In this document: positions 27,596 to 37,426 of the stretch, piece after piece | Numbering within the stretch: position 1 is the first letter of the stretch | How the letters are laid out: each line of letters begins with the position of its first letter | From: Halioglobus sp. | GTDB taxonomy: Bacteria > Pseudomonadota > Gammaproteobacteria > Pseudomonadales > Halieaceae | NCBI GenBank assembly: GCA_028825045.1 | Contig: JAPKAY010000017.1 | Coordinates: 1-64,000 of the forward strand | DNA length: 64,000 nt | Direction of reading: 5' to 3' | Notes under the pieces: model-generated | What the model was told of the DNA's origin: nothing | The model's input: the letters and a program-made list of their open reading frames with translations, nothing else | The model's database searches: none | Translations under genes and position numbers: made by a program

Positions 27596-30205
27596 TTAGA
27601 AATTAAGTTCAATCTCAGGGTCGATCAGCGCGATCTGGGCTCTGAATTCGTCCTGAATCATGTCGAGGGCTTCCTGCGTGTCTGCTTCGAAGCGGGCCGT
27701 AAGTGCCGGGCCGGTATTCGAAGCTCGCACTAGTCCCCAGCCACTATTGAAATCAACGCGGACACCATCCATGGTGTTAACCTTCCCCGAAGAGAAGTCG
27801 GCCTCTTTGACAATCTTTTCCACCAATAGAAATTTGTAGCTATCCGCCACGGGAATAATGATTTCTGGCGTGTTGACAGTGGTTGGAAATTTGGAAATAG
27901 AATCGTCCAGACTTTCTCCGTGGGTACTGAGAATTTCAGCGAGGCGTCCTGCGGCGTACATCCCATCATCAAACCCAAACCATCGCTCGCCGAAGAACAT
28001 GTGGCCTGAAAACTCACCACCCAAGAGAGCGCCGGTTTCCGTCATCTTTTCCTTCATAAACGCATGCCCTGTTTTGCATAACACAGGCCGACCGCCGTAT
28101 TGGGTGATCAATGTGGAGAGGTGGCGGCTGCATTTTACGTCAAACACCACGTCTGCGCCGGGATTACGTGACACGACATCCTGAGCGAAGAGCATCAGTA
28201 GAACATCGGATCGCACAATCTGTCCTGACGGGGTGACCACGGCCAGGCGGTCTCCATCACCGTCGAAAGCCACACCAAAATCGGCACCTACTTTTTGAAC
28301 AACCAGCGCCAGATCTGCAAGGTTTTTTTCGTCGCTGGTGTCAGGGGGGTGGTTGGGGAAGCGTCCGTCAATTTCGCAGTGCAAGCGTTCGACCTCGCAG
28401 CCGAGCTCTTCAAAGAGTAATGGCGCAATCTCGCTAGTTGCGCCATTACCGGCATCGATCACTATTTTGAGAGGGACTGCAATAGCGATATCGTGCAAAA
28501 CCGCTTCCATGTAGGCCGGTATGACTTCTTCGCGGGTCATGCGTCCATTCCCCGTGCCGAATTTGCCTGCCAACACCCGGTCACGAATCTGCTGGATCCC
28601 ACCGGCGGCAATAGTTTGCTGGTTGAGCACGATTTTTAGTCCGTTGTGTTCTGCCGGGTTGTGGCTGCCGGTAACCATTACGCCAGAGTGATAATTGAGG
28701 TGCCGCGTGGCAAAATATAGAAGTGGTGTTGGCACCAGGCCGATATCAACAATGTCTCTTCCTGTTTCCATCATGGCGCGAATCAGCGCGGATTTAATGC
28801 GCGGGCTGGATTCCCGTCCATCACATCCGACAATTAGTGTTTGTTCGCCCATTTCCCCAGCGATGCTGCCAATGGCTCTGGCAATATTCGAAATCAGCTC
28901 ATCGTCCAATTCGGTATCTGCGAGGCCGCGGATGTCGTAGGCACGAAATATGTGCGCCGGGAAATCGGCCTCTGTGTCGGCAGCGGCTGAGCTGTCCTTT
29001 TCGTTGGATAAATCAAGATCCAGCACTTCCTCCTCCTGATCCAGCATGCTATCTGGCTGGAACATGCTGCTGGCCAGGTCTGGGCCGGGAGTGGAGATAG
29101 CTTTAACCTCAGGCTGGGGTATTCCTCCATGGCTGGAGCTGTTTTGACGCAGCGCACGCAATGTGGCACGCCGCAATTGCTTGGCGATGGAGACCAGCTC
29201 GGGTATTGACAGGGTAAAAGACGACTTTCGGTCAGCCGCAGAAATGATCTTGTTTACTTCGGCATCCAACTTCCTGGGGAATAGCGTCAAGAGCAATAAG
29301 AGGGAGCAGATCGTTGCGATCACAATTGTCGCTAGTACGGCGAACAAAGGCGACTGCTGGATGTGGAGCGTGGCCAGTAATTTCTCCGAGGGGCTAAATG
29401 CTACCCGCCAACTCGTCTCCGGAACATCGGCATAGTGCGTGTTCGTATTAGGGGCGGCGCTGCCGTTTACGGCAATGACATCTACGCGTTCGTTGCCCGA
29501 GGAGGTTGTGTACATTTGCTCGAGTGCAAATCGACCACTCGCTTGATCCAGGGATTTCAGTTGAGTGACGATCTGTGTGTTATCCATAGTGACAATGATG
29601 ACAGCCTGGTGTTCCTCAATGCGTGGATGCGTTACACGGGCAGCCATGGAGGTCAGCCACTGATCTTCAAACTTGTAGGCTTCGGGTTGGATTTCCTCGC
29701 CTTCGCTGGCGCGCCTTACAAGGTCAACTTCAATGTGATTGCGCAGACCCTGATTGCCATCTGCGAAAACCGCCGTGCCCATGTCCCCAACCGGGATAAT
29801 TCTCAAACTGATCACTTCTGGAAAGTAGTCCAGCATAGCCTTCTCTACCAGGGCAATGTCATCCGTCGACCTACTCGCTACCGCGGAAAGTGCTAGGGGT
29901 GAGAGTGCGGCACTTTGAACACGATTTTCCATTCGATCAAACAGGTGGTGGATATTCGTTGCCTGCTGCACTGCGAAAGATGATGCAACCCGCGCGACCT
30001 GCTGGTTTTGCAAGGATGGTTCGCGAATTAGACTCAGGTAGCTAAATCCCAGCAACACGGGCACGAGAGTAACCAGCAGGGCCATACCACCAATTCTCTT
30101 TAAGGCATTGCCTTTGGCGATAATTCCCTGCTGACTCTGGGAGACTGCCTCCTTCTTATCATCGTTTTCGGAGGTAGTTTTTTGGGTTTTTCTAAGCTTC
30201 AGCAT
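27596..30205 (-). CDS. algC: Membrane-anchored phosphomannomutase/phosphoglucomutase
   Basis: This 869-residue protein has two parts. Residues 1-310 contain a charged cytosolic tail, a transmembrane helix (about 38-60), a roughly 225-residue periplasmic region and a second helix (about 286-309). An acidic linker leads to a complete alpha-D-phosphohexomutase from about 420. The enzyme has the phosphoserine loop VTGSHNP (Ser about 514), the metal loop DGDGDR (about 648-653), the sugar loop GGEFSGHMFF and the phosphate-binding end RASNTGPALTARFE. AlgC makes mannose-1-P and glucose-1-P for exopolysaccharide and LPS. Pseudomonas genomes also show a long algC frame. The periplasmic part looks like a sensor domain without a known ligand. 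Confidence 0.92.
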   Translation of the reverse strand: MLKLRKTQKTTSENDDKKEAVSQSQQGIIAKGNALKRIGGMALLVTLVPVLLGFSYLSLIREPSLQNQQVARVASSFAVQQATNIHHLFDRMENRVQSAALSPLALSAVASRSTDDIALVEKAMLDYFPEVISLRIIPVGDMGTAVFADGNQGLRNHIEVDLVRRASEGEEIQPEAYKFEDQWLTSMAARVTHPRIEEHQAVIIVTMDNTQIVTQLKSLDQASGRFALEQMYTTSSGNERVDVIAVNGSAAPNTNTHYADVPETSWRVAFSPSEKLLATLHIQQSPLFAVLATIVIATICSLLLLLTLFPRKLDAEVNKIISAADRKSSFTLSIPELVSIAKQLRRATLRALRQNSSSHGGIPQPEVKAISTPGPDLASSMFQPDSMLDQEEEVLDLDLSNEKDSSAAADTEADFPAHIFRAYDIRGLADTELDDELISNIARAIGSIAGEMGEQTLIVGCDGRESSPRIKSALIRAMMETGRDIVDIGLVPTPLLYFATRHLNYHSGVMVTGSHNPAEHNGLKIVLNQQTIAAGGIQQIRDRVLAGKFGTGNGRMTREEVIPAYMEAVLHDIAIAVPLKIVIDAGNGATSEIAPLLFEELGCEVERLHCEIDGRFPNHPPDTSDEKNLADLALVVQKVGADFGVAFDGDGDRLAVVTPSGQIVRSDVLLMLFAQDVVSRNPGADVVFDVKCSRHLSTLITQYGGRPVLCKTGHAFMKEKMTETGALLGGEFSGHMFFGERWFGFDDGMYAAGRLAEILSTHGESLDDSISKFPTTVNTPEIIIPVADSYKFLLVEKIVKEADFSSGKVNTMDGVRVDFNSGWGLVRASNTGPALTARFEADTQEALDMIQDEFRAQIALIDPEIELNF

Positions 30206-30343
30206 TCACTGAGCCAATGTGTAGGTGCATCTTTCCATGATATTACATAGTAGCGATCACACAAATGGACATACTTCCTATTATTGGCGTTTTCGCAACA
30301 GTGCTTCTCGACGGGCGGACATTGCGCGCTAGGCAGCTTGGGT

Positions 30344-31546
30344 CTAACTGGCGCTGTCGATTTGTTGTGCTATCAATGTCACAATTTGTCGAGCTATGGC
30401 GCCCTTGCTCGCGCGCTCAGCAGTATGCTCGCCAGTGCGCCACAACACGGTCACACTATTGTCATCACTATTGAAGCCAATGGACGGATCAGAGACATCG
30501 TTGGCCACAATCATATCCAGCCCTTTTCGCTCCATTTTGTCCCGGGCGTATGAGACCACGTCGTTTGTCTCCGCGGCAAACCCAACCGTGTAGGGGCTGT
30601 GCTTGCTCGCGCTCACCGCCGCCACGATATCCGGGTTGCGAACCAATGGCAGGCTCATTTCCTGGGGCCCTTTTTTTATTTTTTGTTCCTGGATCGTTGC
30701 GGGACGATAGTCGGCTACCGCAGCGCAAGCAATAAATATGTCGCACTGGGGTAACAATGCAAGGCACTGACTCAGCATTTGCTCAGCACTCTGCACACAA
30801 AGGAGCTGTACATGGTCAGGTGGCGTCAAATTGACGGGACCGCTAACCAGCGTTGTTATTGCACCGGCATCTGCCGCTGCTTGCGCGAGCGCATATCCCA
30901 TTTTTCCAGAGCTGTTGTTGGAAATGTATCGCACTGGATCCAGGGCTTCACGGGTGGGGCCTGCTGTAATGACGATTCGTTTGCCTGCCAGTTCGCCCGT
31001 CGCAAACAATTCCGTAGCAGCTTGGGCAATAATTGATGGCTCTTCCATCCGTCCGGGGCCAGTATCGCCGCACGCCTGCTGCCCTGAGGCCGGGCCGATC
31101 ATCTGGGCGCCTCGTTGAGAGAGAGTGGCGATATTGGCGATGGTTGCCGGATCGTTCCACATCTGTTGATTCATAGCAGGTGCCAGCAGTAGCGGCGCGG
31201 CAGTCGCAAGAGAGACCGTCGTGAGTAGGTCGTCGGCGCGACCCATACTCAATCGCGCAATCAGATCTGCGGTAGCCGGTGCAATCAACAGCAGGTCGGC
31301 CCAGCGGCCAAGTTCAATGTGCCCCATGCCCTGTTCAGCGTGCTCGTCCAGCAGTTCGGTATGCACGGGATTGCCTGAAAGCGCCTGCAGTGTCAGGGGT
31401 GTGATGAACTCCTGGGCACCGTGGGTCATGATCACGCGCACACTGGCCCCGCGCTCCTGCAACTGTCTAACCAGCTCGGCAGACTTGTAGGCGGCTATAC
31501 CGCCGCTGACGCCGAGCAGGACGTTGTGATTAAAAAGATGTGCCAT
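30344..31546 (-). CDS. coaBC: Bifunctional CoaBC (phosphopantothenoylcysteine decarboxylase/synthetase)
   Basis: This 400-residue two-domain enzyme of coenzyme A synthesis has an N-terminal flavin-dependent decarboxylase, CoaC (LLGVSGGIAAYKSAELVR, then PAMNQQMW and GPASGQQACGDTGPGRM with the catalytic cysteine). The C-terminal synthetase, CoaB, is shown by ITAGPTREALDPVRYISNNSSGKMG, ACAAVADYRPA, the IKKG lysine motif and MIVANDVSDPSIGFNSDDN. It joins 4'-phosphopantothenate to cysteine and then decarboxylates the product. The start at ATG 31546 gives the standard N-terminus; the upstream extension shadows the radC leader. It is divergent from radC. The expected dut gene does not follow it. Confidence 0.96.
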   Translation of the reverse strand: MAHLFNHNVLLGVSGGIAAYKSAELVRQLQERGASVRVIMTHGAQEFITPLTLQALSGNPVHTELLDEHAEQGMGHIELGRWADLLLIAPATADLIARLSMGRADDLLTTVSLATAAPLLLAPAMNQQMWNDPATIANIATLSQRGAQMIGPASGQQACGDTGPGRMEEPSIIAQAATELFATGELAGKRIVITAGPTREALDPVRYISNNSSGKMGYALAQAAADAGAITTLVSGPVNLTPPDHVQLLCVQSAEQMLSQCLALLPQCDIFIACAAVADYRPATIQEQKIKKGPQEMSLPLVRNPDIVAAVSASKHSPYTVGFAAETNDVVSYARDKMERKGLDMIVANDVSDPSIGFNSDDNSVTVLWRTGEHTAERASKGAIARQIVTLIAQQIDSAS

Positions 31547-31640
31547 TTGCTCGCTCAAATTGGGAAGATGGCGGTGGGCAAAAGATACCACTGTGGGGTG
31601 GTATTTGACACCGCAGGCAGGAGGCTCACGGAGGAGTGCC

Positions 31641-32315
31641 ATGACTATAGCGCGCTGGATGCCCGGAGAGGGCCCCCGGGATAAATTGCTGGAGCGAGGC
31701 GCGTCATCACTCTCTGATGCAGAGTTACTTGCTGTGCTGCTTCACACGGGCTATCGAGATTGCAGCGCATTGGATATGGCATGCACATTGTTGCGCGAAT
31801 TTGGTGGCATTGGCGGGTTGCTGCGAGCCGATCAAGATAGCCTGCTGTCATGCCCGGGGGTTGGGCCGGTAAAATATAGTCGGCTGCGTGCGGCCTTGGA
31901 GATCGTTAGCCGCCAGGCGCTGGAGGAGGTGTCTGCCGGGAGCGTGCTGAACAGCCCGAGTGAAACCAGGCGTTTTTTGCAACACCACCTTGGCAGCCGC
32001 AACAGAGAGGTGTTCACGTGTCTGTTTTTGGACAGTCAGAACCGGGTGCAGCGTTGTGAAGATTTGTTTCTAGGCACGCTTGATGGGGCTGCGGTTTACC
32101 CGCGAGAAGTTGCAGTCCGCGCACTGCAATATGGAGCTGCAGCGGTGATATTCGCCCACAACCATCCTTCCGGGGTGGCAGAGCCCAGTAGTGCTGACCG
32201 CAGGATCACAGAGCGCCTTCAATCCGCCCTCTCACTGCTGGATATAAGGGTGCTAGATCACATAATCGTTGGCGCTGGGCGGGAGTACTCGTTCGCGGAG
32301 GAGGGGCTGCTGTGA
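31641..32315 (+). CDS. radC: RadC family JAB-domain protein
   Basis: This 224-residue protein has an N-terminal helix-hairpin-helix region (LSCPGVGPVKYSRLRAALEI) and a C-terminal JAB/MPN metalloprotease-like domain with the zinc motif HNHPSGVAEPSSAD near residues 173-186. The DNA-repair role once proposed for E. coli RadC was later withdrawn, and the function remains unknown. The start at ATG 31641 has an ideal GGAGGA site five bases upstream; the longer open frame has no such support. Like its orthologues it is divergent from coaBC and upstream of rpmBG. Confidence 0.95.
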   Translation: MTIARWMPGEGPRDKLLERGASSLSDAELLAVLLHTGYRDCSALDMACTLLREFGGIGGLLRADQDSLLSCPGVGPVKYSRLRAALEIVSRQALEEVSAGSVLNSPSETRRFLQHHLGSRNREVFTCLFLDSQNRVQRCEDLFLGTLDGAAVYPREVAVRALQYGAAAVIFAHNHPSGVAEPSSADRRITERLQSALSLLDIRVLDHIIVGAGREYSFAEEGLL

Positions 32316-32417
32316 TTGGTATTGGGGCGCACACTAGCGACTAGCATTGACTGCGTGACCTACCGGAATCATTCGGCGCGACGCTGGCGCGGAGGCTTTT
32401 CCCGCCGCGGGTTCGCC

Positions 32418-32446
32418 TTGCTATGGCTGGGGTCTTCTGGTATAAA
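32418..32446 (+). promoter_or_regulatory. Sigma70 promoter of rpmBG
   Basis: TTGCTA (32418-32423) and TATAAA (32441-32446) are separated by exactly 17 bases, within the 223-base gap between radC and rpmB. The predicted transcript would begin near 32453, leaving a leader of roughly 85 bases before the L28 start codon. The gap holds no gene. Confidence 0.6.
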
Positions 32447-32538
32447 GTCGCGCTCTGCGCGGCTGGAGTTCCGTTTTGGCCGCAAAGCGCACCCTTTTTT
32501 ACTGTAATTCCCGCGTCTTATTTGGGAGAGTAACGATC

Positions 32539-32775
32539 ATGGCAAGAGTCTGTCAGGTTACCGGCAAGCGTCCGATAACAGGAAACAACGTATCACACGC
32601 AAAAAACCGCACCCGACGCCGTTTTTTGCCGAACCTGCACCACCATCGATTCTGGTTGGAGTCAGAGAAGCGTTTTGTTCGTTTGCGCGTCTCTAGCAAA
32701 GGCATGCGCATAATCGACAAAAAGGGAATTGAGCAGGTCTTGGAAGAAATCCGCGGTCGTGGCGAGAAAGTTTAA
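32539..32775 (+). CDS. rpmB: 50S ribosomal protein L28
   Basis: This 78-residue ribosomal protein matches E. coli L28 in length and sequence: [21 protein letters not shown] at the start, then [17 protein letters not shown] and the C-terminal [17 protein letters not shown]. The ATG at 32539 has a GGGAGAG ribosome binding site. An upstream in-frame ATG at 32476 would add 21 unrelated residues and is rejected. rpmG follows 12 bases later, the universal gammaproteobacterial pair. Confidence 0.98.
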   Translation: MARVCQVTGKRPITGNNVSHAKNRTRRRFLPNLHHHRFWLESEKRFVRLRVSSKGMRIIDKKGIEQVLEEIRGRGEKV

Positions 32776-32787
32776 GGGAGATTGGCG

Positions 32788-32943
32788 ATGAGAGAAAAAG
32801 TTAGAATGAATTCCTCGGCTGGTACAGGGCATTTCTATACCACCGACAAAAACAAGCGTACCACGCCCGACAAACTTGAGATGAAGAAGTACGATCCCGT
32901 GGCACGTAAGCACGTGATGTATAAAGAAAGCAAAATTAAGTAA
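32788..32943 (+). CDS. rpmG: 50S ribosomal protein L33
   Basis: This 51-residue protein begins [19 protein letters not shown] and ends [13 protein letters not shown], matching E. coli L33 but missing the MAKGI leader. It lacks the two CxxC pairs, so it is the zinc-free (C-minus) form typical of gammaproteobacteria. A clear AAGGGAG ribosome binding site precedes the ATG. It is the second gene of the rpmBG operon and is followed by a strong terminator. Confidence 0.98.
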   Translation: MREKVRMNSSAGTGHFYTTDKNKRTTPDKLEMKKYDPVARKHVMYKESKIK

Positions 32944-32970
32944 GCATTAGCGCTTAAGACCTTTCTATGA

Positions 32971-32996
32971 AACCCTGGCAATTGCCGGGGTTTTTT
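32971..32996 (+). terminator. Rho-independent terminator of rpmBG
   Basis: AACCCTGGC (32971-32979) pairs with GCCGGGGTT (32984-32992), nine pairs including one G-T, around the tetraloop AATT. The stem runs straight into a run of T residues (to 32996). It sits 27 bases after the rpmG stop and before mutM. Confidence 0.92.
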
Positions 32997-33047
32997 GCTT
33001 CAGGGCCTGGATTTTTCAGGGAAGGTGACAAGTGCTAACAAACTGCC

Positions 33048-33860
33048 ATGCCTGAATTGCCCGAAGTTGAAACTACGCGACGAGGCGTCGAGCCACATTG
33101 CCTCAATCAGGTGGTAAGGCGAGTCATTGTGCGCGAAGCTCGCTTGCGCTGGCCCGTGCCTGACCAGCTCGCCGTCCTCTTGTCGGGACAGGTTATTGAA
33201 GCAGTACAGCGGCGGGCCAAATACCTTCTGTTTCGAACCGCAGCCGGTTCACTGATGGTGCATCTGGGAATGTCCGGGTCCTTGCGCCTGGTTGATGCCG
33301 CAGAGCCGCCCGGCCGGCACGATCATATCGATATTCTGTTTGATGGTGGTGTTTGTCTGCGCTACCACGACCCACGACGCTTTGGCTGTTTCCTTTGGCT
33401 CGCGCCGGGGGATGACCACCCGTTATTGAGGAACCTGGGACCAGAGCCACTCTCGTCCGACTTCGACGGACAACTTTTGTACCGCCGATCGCGTGGTCGA
33501 AAAGTGGCCGTAAAGAGCTTCATAATGGACGGGAAAGTCGTCGTTGGCGTTGGTAATATTTACGCTAACGAGGCCCTGTTTCTGGCGGGTATTCGTCCGG
33601 ACCGAGCTGCCGGGCGCATCTCCAGCGCGCGTTACCAGTATTTGGCGGAAAATGTGAAGCTAGTGCTTACTAACGCTATAGCTCAAGGTGGAACTACCCT
33701 TCGAGACTTTGTGGGCGGTGATGGGAAGCCCGGATATTTCGCCCAGCAACTACTCGTCTATGGCCGCGGAGGGCAGCCTTGTAAGACCTGTGGCTCAGTG
33801 TTGCAAGAGCGACGTCTGGGACAGCGCAGCAGCGTCTACTGCGTGACCTGTCAGCACTGA
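33048..33860 (+). CDS. mutM: Formamidopyrimidine-DNA glycosylase (Fpg/MutM)
   Basis: This 270-residue bifunctional glycosylase/AP lyase removes 8-oxoguanine and ring-opened purines. It has the catalytic N-terminus [13 protein letters not shown] (Pro2 nucleophile, Glu3) and the RRAKYLLF lysine. It also has [10 protein letters not shown], the H2TH region ([22 protein letters not shown]) and a C-terminal zinc finger with four cysteines (CKTC and CVTC) around [10 protein letters not shown]. Length matches E. coli Fpg (269). It lies 104 bases beyond rpmG, after the terminator. Confidence 0.97.
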   Translation: MPELPEVETTRRGVEPHCLNQVVRRVIVREARLRWPVPDQLAVLLSGQVIEAVQRRAKYLLFRTAAGSLMVHLGMSGSLRLVDAAEPPGRHDHIDILFDGGVCLRYHDPRRFGCFLWLAPGDDHPLLRNLGPEPLSSDFDGQLLYRRSRGRKVAVKSFIMDGKVVVGVGNIYANEALFLAGIRPDRAAGRISSARYQYLAENVKLVLTNAIAQGGTTLRDFVGGDGKPGYFAQQLLVYGRGGQPCKTCGSVLQERRLGQRSSVYCVTCQH

Positions 33861-33915
33861 TCAGGCTAAACTAGAGCGAAAAGGGGAGCGGGTATAAGCT
33901 CGCGGGGGGAGAGCA

Positions 33916-34299
33916 ATGAGAACAATAGCGAAAGTGCGTCGTACCACGGTAGCGCTGTTTGTGAGTTGCATGCTGGTACCACAAATGTTGTGGGCTCAAG
34001 AGGTAGTCGATGAAAGCCCCAATGAATGGGCCATGGTGGGAGATTTACTGGTTGCACGCCCTATCGGTGTAGTGCTCACGGTTGGTGGTGCGGCCGTATG
34101 GCTGGTTAGCTTGCCTTTTACCCTGCTGGCGGGCAATGCGAGTGAAGCAGCAGGCACCTTGATTGGTGGGCCTGCAGAGACAACTTTTATGCGCTGCCTG
34201 GGCTGCCGTAATCCCGGTTACACGGGGAAGGACGCTGAGGCGATTCGTAGACAAAACGAAAAAGAAGCGGTAACTGAAGCGGAATATCCTGAGTCCTGA
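33916..34299 (+). CDS. Small exported/membrane protein, conserved hypothetical
   Basis: This 127-residue protein has a signal peptide (about 1-27, ending MLWAQ) and one further hydrophobic segment with the pattern ARPIGVVLTVGGAAVWLVSLPFTLLAGN (about 48-77). A TFMRCLGCRN motif with two cysteines follows, and the tail is charged. Similar short proteins with an ARPxGxxxTxxGxxxFxxxLPF core are found in many gammaproteobacteria, sometimes mislabelled as multidrug transporters. No function is established. It is 55 bases downstream of mutM and converges on coaD. Confidence 0.75.
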   Translation: MRTIAKVRRTTVALFVSCMLVPQMLWAQEVVDESPNEWAMVGDLLVARPIGVVLTVGGAAVWLVSLPFTLLAGNASEAAGTLIGGPAETTFMRCLGCRNPGYTGKDAEAIRRQNEKEAVTEAEYPES

Positions 34300-34301
34300 G
34301 G

Positions 34302-34323
34302 CGGCTGTTTGATTTGTCAGCCG
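34302..34323. terminator. Possible terminator between convergent genes
   Basis: CGGCTG (34302-34307) pairs with CAGCCG (34318-34323) around a ten-base T-rich loop, between the small membrane protein gene and coaD. The T run after the stem (GTTCTTC) is weak. Confidence 0.4.
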
Positions 34324-34338
34324 GTTCTTCGAAAAGCT

Positions 34339-34902
<564 letters not shown>

Positions 34903-34921
34903 TTAGCGCATATCATTGAAG

Positions 34922-35512
34922 TCAATCCGCTATCTGATCAACGCTAAACAGACGATAGGCAACGCCGCCGGAGGCTTTCTCCCGGTGGGGATTCCAGCCG
35001 GCAGGAAGCCGAGGTGACGGTTCGGCCGTGCTCGTTTCTACATAGATCATCGCGCCTTTGCGTACCAGTTGTCGGCGGGCCAGTATCGCGCATACAGGCT
35101 CCACCAGTTGCTGATGAAAAGGGGGGTCGATAAACACTATATCAAAGGAGTCAGTGCTTGCTTCTAAAAACTGCTGTGCAGAGACCGGAGTACATGTGCC
35201 TCTATTGTTGGCACCCAACGTATGTAAGTGATCACCAACCTGCTTCATTGCCACGCCTGAACTGTCTACAAAAGCGCAGTGACCAGCACCACGGGAAAGG
35301 GCTTCGAGTCCCAGTGCTCCACTTCCGGAAAACAAGTCGGCGCAGCGGGCACCCGCCGTATAGTCGGCCAACCAATTAAATAGCGTTTCCCTGATTCTGT
35401 CCCCGGTCGGCCGCAGTCCGTCTGCCGGAGTGAACGCAAGTTTGCGACCGCGCCAGTGTCCGCCAATGATTCGCACCTGTTGCTTCCCTGTTCGGCTACT
35501 CGATCTTGCCAT
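34922..35512 (-). CDS. rsmD: 16S rRNA (guanine(966)-N(2))-methyltransferase RsmD
   Basis: This 196-residue SAM-dependent methyltransferase modifies G966 of 16S rRNA. It has the basic N-terminus (QQVRIIGGHWRGRKLAF), the LRPTGDRIRETLFNWL signature, SAM motif DLFSGSGALGLEALSRGA, and the catalytic FIDPPF motif. The ATG at 35512 is preferred because the RIIGG block then starts near residue 13, as in E. coli. An in-frame ATG at 35569 adds 19 residues. It is divergent from ftsY, the usual arrangement. Confidence 0.95.
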   Translation of the reverse strand: MARSSSRTGKQQVRIIGGHWRGRKLAFTPADGLRPTGDRIRETLFNWLADYTAGARCADLFSGSGALGLEALSRGAGHCAFVDSSGVAMKQVGDHLHTLGANNRGTCTPVSAQQFLEASTDSFDIVFIDPPFHQQLVEPVCAILARRQLVRKGAMIYVETSTAEPSPRLPAGWNPHREKASGGVAYRLFSVDQIAD

Positions 35513-35588
35513 TTCTTCACTGAATCCAAGGATGTTACGATAGAGGTCTTCGCAGACGTTCGTTTGCACTTACTCTAGCACGACATAT

Positions 35589-36764
35589 ATGAAATTTTTT
35601 AGACGCAAAAAACAGGTGGAGACCCAAGAGATTCACTCTGTGTCCGGCGATGTCGCTGTTCAGGCTGATGAGCTTCTCCCGGCTGAGGAAGATCATCCGC
35701 ACTCGGCAGCAGTGCCAGAGCAGCGACCAGAACCCGAACCCGAACCAGTGCTGGAATCAGCGTCGGAGTTTACGTCAGAACCAGAGCTTTCATTGGAGCC
35801 CGAAGCAAAGCGACCGACAGAGGTAGAAGACAAACAGGGTTTCTTTTCCCGATTACGCCGCGGGCTGGGGCGCACCAGTGATAATTTGGTGCAGGGAATG
35901 GGCAATCTGTTCCTTGGCCATAAGGAAATTGATGCCGATCTGTTTGAGGAACTGGAGTCGCGTCTGCTGATGGCAGACGTGGGTGTAGACGCTACACGGG
36001 AAATCATTGAAAAACTGACTCTGCGTGTTTCCCGCAAGGAACTGACGCGGCCTGAAGCGCTTCAAGCCGCCTTACGCGAAGAGCTTCTGGCCATGCTGAG
36101 GCCTTGCGAGGAGCCTCTGGAGGTCCAGGGTCACCAGCCCTTTGTGATCCTGATGGTAGGCGTCAACGGAGTGGGAAAAACGACCACTATCGGCAAGATG
36201 GCAAAGCACTACCAGGGCAATGGCCGATCAGTCATGCTTGCTGCTGGGGACACCTTCCGGGCCGCAGCAGTAGAGCAGCTTCAGGTATGGGGTGAACGCA
36301 ACGATGTACCCGTGATTGCCCAGCACACTGGTGCGGATAGTGCGTCGGTCCTGTTCGATGCTTTGGAAGCGGCCCGCGCGCGTAAGATCGATGTGTTGAT
36401 TGCCGACACAGCCGGTCGGCTGCATAACAAAGACAATCTCATGGAAGAGTTGAAAAAAGTGGTTCGGGTAATGGGCAAGCTGGATACGTCTGCGCCGCAT
36501 GAGGTGATGTTGGTTTTGGACGCGGGTACGGGGCAGAACGCTTTGTCTCAGGCCGAACACTTCCAGCAGTGGGTAGGTGTTACCGGTCTCACGCTGACCA
36601 AACTGGATGGTACCGCTAAGGGGGGCATCATATTCGCGATAGCAAAAAAACTGGGCTTGCCGATTCGTTTTATTGGCGTGGGTGAGGCTGCGGAAGATTT
36701 GCGCCCATTTCAGGCAGACCAGTTTATCGAGGCGTTGTTTGACGACGAAAATGCCGCTGCATGA
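35589..36764 (+). CDS. ftsY: Signal recognition particle receptor FtsY
   Basis: This 391-residue SRP receptor GTPase docks ribosome-nascent chain complexes at the membrane. The N-terminal A domain (about 1-80) is short and very acidic, with a PEPEPEP repeat. The N domain (about 85-185) and G domain follow. The G motifs are GVNGVGKTTTIGK (about 191), DTFRAAAVEQL, DTAGRLHNK and TKLDGTAKGG. The C-terminal RFIGVGEAAEDLRPFQ segment is typical. Its stop overlaps the ftsE start by four bases (ATGA), so ftsYEX is an operon with translational coupling. Confidence 0.97.
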   Translation: MKFFRRKKQVETQEIHSVSGDVAVQADELLPAEEDHPHSAAVPEQRPEPEPEPVLESASEFTSEPELSLEPEAKRPTEVEDKQGFFSRLRRGLGRTSDNLVQGMGNLFLGHKEIDADLFEELESRLLMADVGVDATREIIEKLTLRVSRKELTRPEALQAALREELLAMLRPCEEPLEVQGHQPFVILMVGVNGVGKTTTIGKMAKHYQGNGRSVMLAAGDTFRAAAVEQLQVWGERNDVPVIAQHTGADSASVLFDALEAARARKIDVLIADTAGRLHNKDNLMEELKKVVRVMGKLDTSAPHEVMLVLDAGTGQNALSQAEHFQQWVGVTGLTLTKLDGTAKGGIIFAIAKKLGLPIRFIGVGEAAEDLRPFQADQFIEALFDDENAAA

Positions 36765-37426
36765 TCACTTTTGACCGGGTCAGCAAACGCTATGAGGAAG
36801 GGCACGATGCCTTGCGAGAAGTCAGTGTCAGTATAGATCGCGACGAACTGGTTTTCCTCACCGGTCACTCAGGTGCAGGTAAGAGTACAATGCTGCGACT
36901 GATCATGCTGATGGACCGTCCCAGCCGTGGGCAGGTCACAGTGGACGGCCAAAATCTGGCGACAGTGCGTCCTCGTGGCGTTCCACAACATCGTCGCAAC
37001 ATTGGCGTCGTTTTTCAAAACCACCAACTGCTCTTCGATCGAACGGTTTTCGATAATGTGGCGTTACCCCTGATCATCGCGGGGTATGACCATCGTGAGG
37101 TGGGGCGTCGGGTGCGTGCCGCTCTGGATAAAGTGGGGCTACTTAATCGCGAACGGGCTATGCCACTCACGCTGTCCGGCGGAGAACAGCAGCGCGTGGG
37201 CATCGCCAGGGCAGTGGTGGGCAAACCTAAAATCTTACTGGCAGATGAGCCTACCGGGAACCTCGATCCGACACTGTCGGCAGAGATCATGAACTTATTT
37301 GAAGCGTTTAATCAGGTCGGCGTTACGGTCTTGATCGCCAGTCACGACCTGATTCTGATCTCGCGGTTGCAGCATAGGATTATTACCCTGCAGCAGGGAC
37401 GCCTGGTCACTGGGAACGCGCCATGA
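36761..37426 (+). CDS. ftsE: Cell division ATP-binding protein FtsE
   Basis: This 221-residue ABC ATPase works with FtsX to activate periplasmic amidase activators at the septum. It has Walker A GHSGAGKSTML (about 36-46), the signature LSGGEQQRVGIARA, Walker B ILLADEPTGNLDP and the H-loop ASHDLILI. Length matches E. coli FtsE (222). It overlaps ftsY and ftsX by four bases each. Confidence 0.97.
   Translation: MITFDRVSKRYEEGHDALREVSVSIDRDELVFLTGHSGAGKSTMLRLIMLMDRPSRGQVTVDGQNLATVRPRGVPQHRRNIGVVFQNHQLLFDRTVFDNVALPLIIAGYDHREVGRRVRAALDKVGLLNRERAMPLTLSGGEQQRVGIARAVVGKPKILLADEPTGNLDPTLSAEIMNLFEAFNQVGVTVLIASHDLILISRLQHRIITLQQGRLVTGNAP

Noticed and set aside
30265..30553. Short rightward open frames at the coaBC/algC junction as a remnant of dut
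   Set aside because: Neither shows dUTPase motifs and both overlap the 3' end of coaBC.
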